Source of the DNA: UBA5359 sp028699365 [NCBI: bacterium]
Lineage (GTDB): Bacteria; UBP13; UBA5359
Assembly: GCA_028699365.1 (NCBI GenBank)
Contig: JAQVUQ010000086.1
Location: forward strand, 1-9,021
Length of the DNA: 9,021 bases
Direction: 5' to 3'
Shown here: piece by piece, positions 6,323-9,021 of the stretch
Position numbering within the stretch: the first letter of the stretch is position 1
How the letters are laid out: the number at the start of each line of letters is the position of its first letter
Notes under the pieces: model-generated
What the model was told of the DNA's origin: nothing
The model's input: only the letters and a program-made list of their open reading frames with translations
The model's database searches: none
Position numbers and translations under genes: made by a program

Positions 6323-7608
6323 TCGGATGTGAAGAGCTGGCCGTTAACGGTGGGCCTAAGGCCAAAACTACACCGAATATTCCTATGTATCCCGGCGGGC
6401 TGGAGATGGGTGAGGAGGAGAAGACACAACTTCTTGAGGTGATAGACCGCAAATATCTCTTCAGATACTACGGTCCGGCTGAGTTCCCATCCAAGGTAAG
6501 CGAGTTTGAAAAGAGGTTTGCCGCCCGGATGGGAGCAAAGCACTGTCTGGCGGTCACCAACTGCACTTCCGCACTTATCAATGCGCTTGTGGCCGTGGGA
6601 GTAGGGCCGGGCGACGAGGTGATAGTGAACGGCTACACCTTCTTTGCTTCTTGCGCCGCCATTGTGGCGGCCAAAGCCGTTCCGGTCATCTGTGAAATAG
6701 ACGACAGCATGACCATGGATCCGGAGGATTTCAAAAAGAAGATAACGGAACACACAAAGGCCATAATCGCTGTTCATATGAGAGGGACTCCCTGTGATAT
6801 GGACCGCATCACGGCCATTGCCGAAGAGCACAATCTCAAGCTTATTGAGGATTGCGCTCAGGCCTGCGGCGGATCTTACAAAGGCAGGCCGCTGGGGACG
6901 TTCGGTGATGTAGGCTGCTTCAGTTTTCAGTACCACAAGATTATCACCGCCGGAGAGGGCGGTGCCTGCATAACAAACGATCCCGTCATCTACGACAGGC
7001 TTATGGGCTATCATGATGCCGCTGCCTGTTGGAGGCCTGACAGATTCGGCGAGGAGCGATATCGCGGCGAACTCTTCTGCGGCGTCAATTACAGGATGAG
7101 CGAATTAACGGGAGCGGTGATGCTGGCCCAACTCGGGAAGCTGGATTCGCTGCTGGACAGCATGCGGGCCAACAGGAAACGGATCAAGGAAGGAATCAGG
7201 GGAGTGTCCGGAATTACCTTTCGCAGGCTGAACGACGAGGCTGGAGACACAGCCGTATGCCTGATGTTCATGCTGAATGACAGAGATAAAATAGGGCCTT
7301 TTACGGAGGCGTTGCAGGCGGAAGGAATCGATGCTGCCGGAGTCTTCAACAAAGGTATACCGGACTGGCACATATACTCGCACTGGAAGCATGTGCTTGA
7401 CAGAGCTACGCCGACGCCTGAAGGGTGTCCCTACACCTGCCCGCATTATAAAGGCGATGCACCTGAGCGCTACAGCCCGGACATGTGTCCCAACACTCTG
7501 GAACTGTTGTCACGAACCGTGCATCTGGATATTCCGGCACAAATGACCGCAGAGGACTGCGATATGATAGCGTCCGGCATCAGAAAAGTTGCAGCGGCGC
7601 TTCTTTAA
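6319..7608 (+). CDS. DegT/DnrJ/EryC1/StrS-family PLP-dependent sugar aminotransferase
   Basis: Predicted PLP enzyme of the sugar 3-/4-aminotransferase family (fold type I), which moves an amino group, usually from glutamate, to a keto sugar or the reverse. Counting from ATG 6319 (429 residues): ELAVNGGPKA near the N-terminus is a common family opening. The PLP-phosphate loop region is VTNCTSALINAL (79-90). IEDCAQACGGSYKG (176-189) holds D178, expected to contact the PLP nitrogen. CFSFQYHKIITAGEGG (200-215) holds K207, the predicted Schiff-base lysine. NYRMSELTGAVMLAQL (257-272) matches the conserved substrate and dimer segment. All key residues are present, so it should be active. The frame stays open upstream to a TTG at 6259, but that start has no ribosome-binding site and its sequence is low quality. 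ATG 6319 has only a weak GGGGG 10 bases upstream. The sugar substrate and its carrier (free, phosphate or nucleotide) are unknown. Confidence 0.9.
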   Translation: MIGCEELAVNGGPKAKTTPNIPMYPGGLEMGEEEKTQLLEVIDRKYLFRYYGPAEFPSKVSEFEKRFAARMGAKHCLAVTNCTSALINALVAVGVGPGDEVIVNGYTFFASCAAIVAAKAVPVICEIDDSMTMDPEDFKKKITEHTKAIIAVHMRGTPCDMDRITAIAEEHNLKLIEDCAQACGGSYKGRPLGTFGDVGCFSFQYHKIITAGEGGACITNDPVIYDRLMGYHDAAACWRPDRFGEERYRGELFCGVNYRMSELTGAVMLAQLGKLDSLLDSMRANRKRIKEGIRGVSGITFRRLNDEAGDTAVCLMFMLNDRDKIGPFTEALQAEGIDAAGVFNKGIPDWHIYSHWKHVLDRATPTPEGCPYTCPHYKGDAPERYSPDMCPNTLELLSRTVHLDIPAQMTAEDCDMIASGIRKVAAALL

Positions 7609-7630
7609 AAACCGTTTGAGGATGTGAATT

Positions 7631-8458
7631 ATGGCAAAGATCGGCGTATGTCTGGAGATGGTCTTTACGGACCTGCCGTACGACAGGAGAATCGAGGCGA
7701 TAAAGAGAGCCGGCTTCGATATCATCGAATTCTGGTTTCACGATGCCACCTTTGACGGCTCCGCCTGTTCCGTTGAAGGCGCCAAAGACGCTGCCGCAAT
7801 CCGGCAGGTCTGTGCCGATACCGGGGTAACGATCAGTAATATGGTGGTCAACGCTCCGGACGGTTCATTCGGCGGCTCGCCGGTGAACGCAAAGGAACTG
7901 AACAGGTACCTGGATCGGCTGCACGAGGTTATCCACTTTTCCCAAAAGGCGGGAATCGCAAAGGCCATTACCTGCTCCGGCAACCTTGTGGAAGGGCTGA
8001 CTGCCGGAGAGATGCACGATGACCTTGAACGTGCCTGGGGCGAGGCCGCCGCTATAGCGGCAGCGGCAGGGTTTACGCTGGTAGTGGAACCATTGAATAC
8101 GCTGGTAGATCATCCCGGTTACTATCTGGATTCGTCGCGGGAAGCAGCGGAGATCATACGGGCGGTGAACAGCCCGAATCTGAGACTTCTTTACGACATT
8201 TATCACATGCAGATCATGGAAGGCAACGTTATCTCCAACATAGGTGCAAATATGGATGTCGTTGCTCACTTCCATGCCGCCTGTGTGCCGGGGCGCAATG
8301 AGTTGATGTCCGGTGAACTGGATTATAGGCGGATCATACGCTATATAGATTCATGCGGATACGACGGCATAATCGGGCTGGAATATAGCCCGGCTATCCC
8401 TGATGCCGGGTTGTCCTTGAAGAGAACAAAGGATTTTTTAGGCGGTTTGATGGAGTAA
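7631..8458 (+). CDS. Sugar isomerase/epimerase of the xylose-isomerase-like TIM-barrel family (hydroxypyruvate-isomerase/tagatose-3-epimerase type)
   Basis: A 275-residue AP-endonuclease-2 / xylose-isomerase-like TIM barrel (PF01261 type). Signatures are VVEPLNTLVDHPGYYL (151-166), SPNLRLLYDIYHMQIMEGN (181-199), VAHFHAACVPGRNE (211-224) and YDGIIGLEY (244-252). The likely metal ligands are E153, D189, H215 and E251. EPLN, DIYHMQ and VPGR are the usual hydroxypyruvate isomerase (Hyi) landmarks. As I recall, E. coli Hyi-type proteins have Gln at the third ligand, whereas H215 here matches tagatose/psicose 3-epimerases. Keto-sugar epimerisation or isomerisation is therefore as likely as hydroxypyruvate to tartronate semialdehyde. 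GAGG (7618-7621) lies 9 bases before the ATG, and only 22 bp separate it from the aminotransferase stop, so the two are probably cotranscribed. No signal peptide, so cytoplasmic. The symbol hyi is not given because the activity is uncertain. Confidence 0.88.
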   Translation: MAKIGVCLEMVFTDLPYDRRIEAIKRAGFDIIEFWFHDATFDGSACSVEGAKDAAAIRQVCADTGVTISNMVVNAPDGSFGGSPVNAKELNRYLDRLHEVIHFSQKAGIAKAITCSGNLVEGLTAGEMHDDLERAWGEAAAIAAAAGFTLVVEPLNTLVDHPGYYLDSSREAAEIIRAVNSPNLRLLYDIYHMQIMEGNVISNIGANMDVVAHFHAACVPGRNELMSGELDYRRIIRYIDSCGYDGIIGLEYSPAIPDAGLSLKRTKDFLGGLME

Positions 8459-8502
8459 TGACCTGCTCACGGAGTGACCGGTATCTGGACTGAAGTGGCT
8501 GA

Positions 8503-8531
8503 TTGATGATAGTATTATCGGTAGTTATAAA
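8503..8531 (+). promoter_or_regulatory. Candidate sigma-70 promoter before the deacetylase gene
   Basis: TTGATG (8503-8508) and TATAAA (8526-8531) are separated by exactly 17 bp. They match the consensus at 4 of 6 and 5 of 6 positions, the best-spaced pair in the window. Transcription would begin near 8538, right at the ribosome-binding site, so the leader would be very short. The 91-bp gap may therefore carry a second promoter for a gene otherwise read through from upstream. Confidence 0.4.
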
Positions 8532-8549
8532 TAATTATGGAGAGATAAA

Positions 8550-9021
8550 ATGAAGCGCATTTTAGCATTCGGCGCTCATCCGGACGACATAGAGTTTCAA
8601 TGTGCCGGTACCTTGGCCAAATATGCCGATGCCGGACATAAGGTAGGCATCGTCGTAGCAACCAACGGAGAGGTGGGGTCGCCTGTACTGAGTAAGAGTG
8701 AAATAGCCGCCGTGCGACAAAGGGAGGCAAAAGCTTCAGCCGGTGTCATTGGGGCTGAGTTTATCTGGCTGGGCTATCCGGATGAATTTCTCTTCAATAC
8801 CCCGGAAAGCAGGCTGCGGTTTATAGACGTTATCCGCGGCTTCCGGCCGGATATTATTATCTGTCCCGATAAGGATGCTGATTATCATCCGGATCATACC
8901 ACCACCGGTCAGATTGTATGGGATACGCATGTTATGGTAACCGTGCCTAATATAGAGACTGAGAATACCCCATGCGACCGGATACCTGAAATAGTCTTTA
9001 TGGATACTCTTGCCGCGGTCA
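8550..9021 (+). CDS. PIG-L/LmbE-family N-acyl-sugar deacetylase, 3' end outside the window
   Basis: The frame opens at ATG 8550 (GGAGAG at 8539-8544, 5-base spacing) and stays open for 157 codons to the window edge, so the C-terminus is missing. The start MKRILAFGAHPDDIEFQCAG carries the zinc-site motif AHPDD (residues 9-13: H10, D12 and the catalytic D13). HPDH (113-116) supplies the second zinc-site histidine cluster. The PIG-L/LmbE superfamily includes GlcNAc-PI deacetylase, MshB and BshB, zinc hydrolases that remove acetyl or acyl groups from amino sugars, and chitooligosaccharide deacetylases. All visible active-site residues are intact. No signal peptide is seen, so it should act in the cytoplasm. 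Its place after an aminotransferase and a sugar isomerase supports an amino-sugar substrate, but family membership does not fix it. Confidence 0.92.
   Translation, partial: MKRILAFGAHPDDIEFQCAGTLAKYADAGHKVGIVVATNGEVGSPVLSKSEIAAVRQREAKASAGVIGAEFIWLGYPDEFLFNTPESRLRFIDVIRGFRPDIIICPDKDADYHPDHTTTGQIVWDTHVMVTVPNIETENTPCDRIPEIVFMDTLAAV

Noticed and set aside
6229-7014. 261-codon open frame on the - strand
   Set aside because: It lies wholly across the aminotransferase gene and its upstream gap. The + strand product has intact PLP motifs, while the - strand product shows no recognisable domain.
8465-8478. Short inverted repeat TCACggaGTGA after the isomerase gene
   Set aside because: The stem is only four to five base pairs with a three-base loop and no T-run, so it fails as a terminator and is common by chance.
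1-9021. CRISPR arrays, tRNA or rRNA genes, insertion sequences
   Set aside because: No regularly spaced repeats, cloverleaf-like segments, transposase motifs or terminal inverted repeats were seen; the window is almost fully coding on one strand.

Overview
The window is bacterial DNA from a polysaccharide- or glycoside-degrading organism. Seven genes lie on the + strand and none on the - strand. Base composition is moderate, Shine-Dalgarno sites are good (GGAGG/GGAG types), and some starts are probably TTG or GTG. Carbohydrate-active genes mixed with an XRE-cupin regulator, a DegT-type aminotransferase, a xylose-isomerase-like TIM barrel and a PIG-L deacetylase are typical of glycan-specialised, mostly uncultured lineages (PVC-type or similar metagenome-assembled genomes). 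No marker gene fixes the phylum, so this placement is an inference.

Layout. Positions 2-2145 hold a glycoside-hydrolase-like protein (GH42-like TIM barrel with an "ADEP" motif, a GATase-like middle domain and C-terminal beta domains). It is cut off at the window edge and split by an apparent one-base frameshift near 189-191. After a 118-bp gap containing an exact 11-bp direct repeat comes a secreted 305-residue protein of unknown family (2264-3181). Then comes a 782-residue protein with a six-hairpin (alpha/alpha)6 glycosidase-like fold and no signal peptide (3226-5574). A 75-bp gap with a perfect -10 hexamer and repeats precedes an XRE-cupin regulator (5650-6216). A 102-bp gap with two overlapping TATAAT boxes and a ten-codon leader ORF precedes a DegT/DnrJ/EryC1/StrS aminotransferase (6319-7608). 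A hydroxypyruvate-isomerase/tagatose-epimerase-like TIM barrel follows 22 bp later (7631-8458). The window ends in a PIG-L/LmbE-type deacetylase (8550 onward, cut off).

How the genes may work together (inference). The first three genes look like glycan recognition and cleavage, with at least one exported protein. The last three have the right chemistry for N-acylated amino sugars: a zinc deacetylase, a PLP enzyme that interconverts amino and keto sugars, and a metal-dependent keto-sugar isomerase or epimerase. The XRE-cupin protein between the two blocks is the obvious candidate for a small-molecule-responsive switch. No kinase, transporter, aldolase or dehydrogenase is visible here, so neither the pathway nor its direction (breakdown or synthesis) can be settled from this window.
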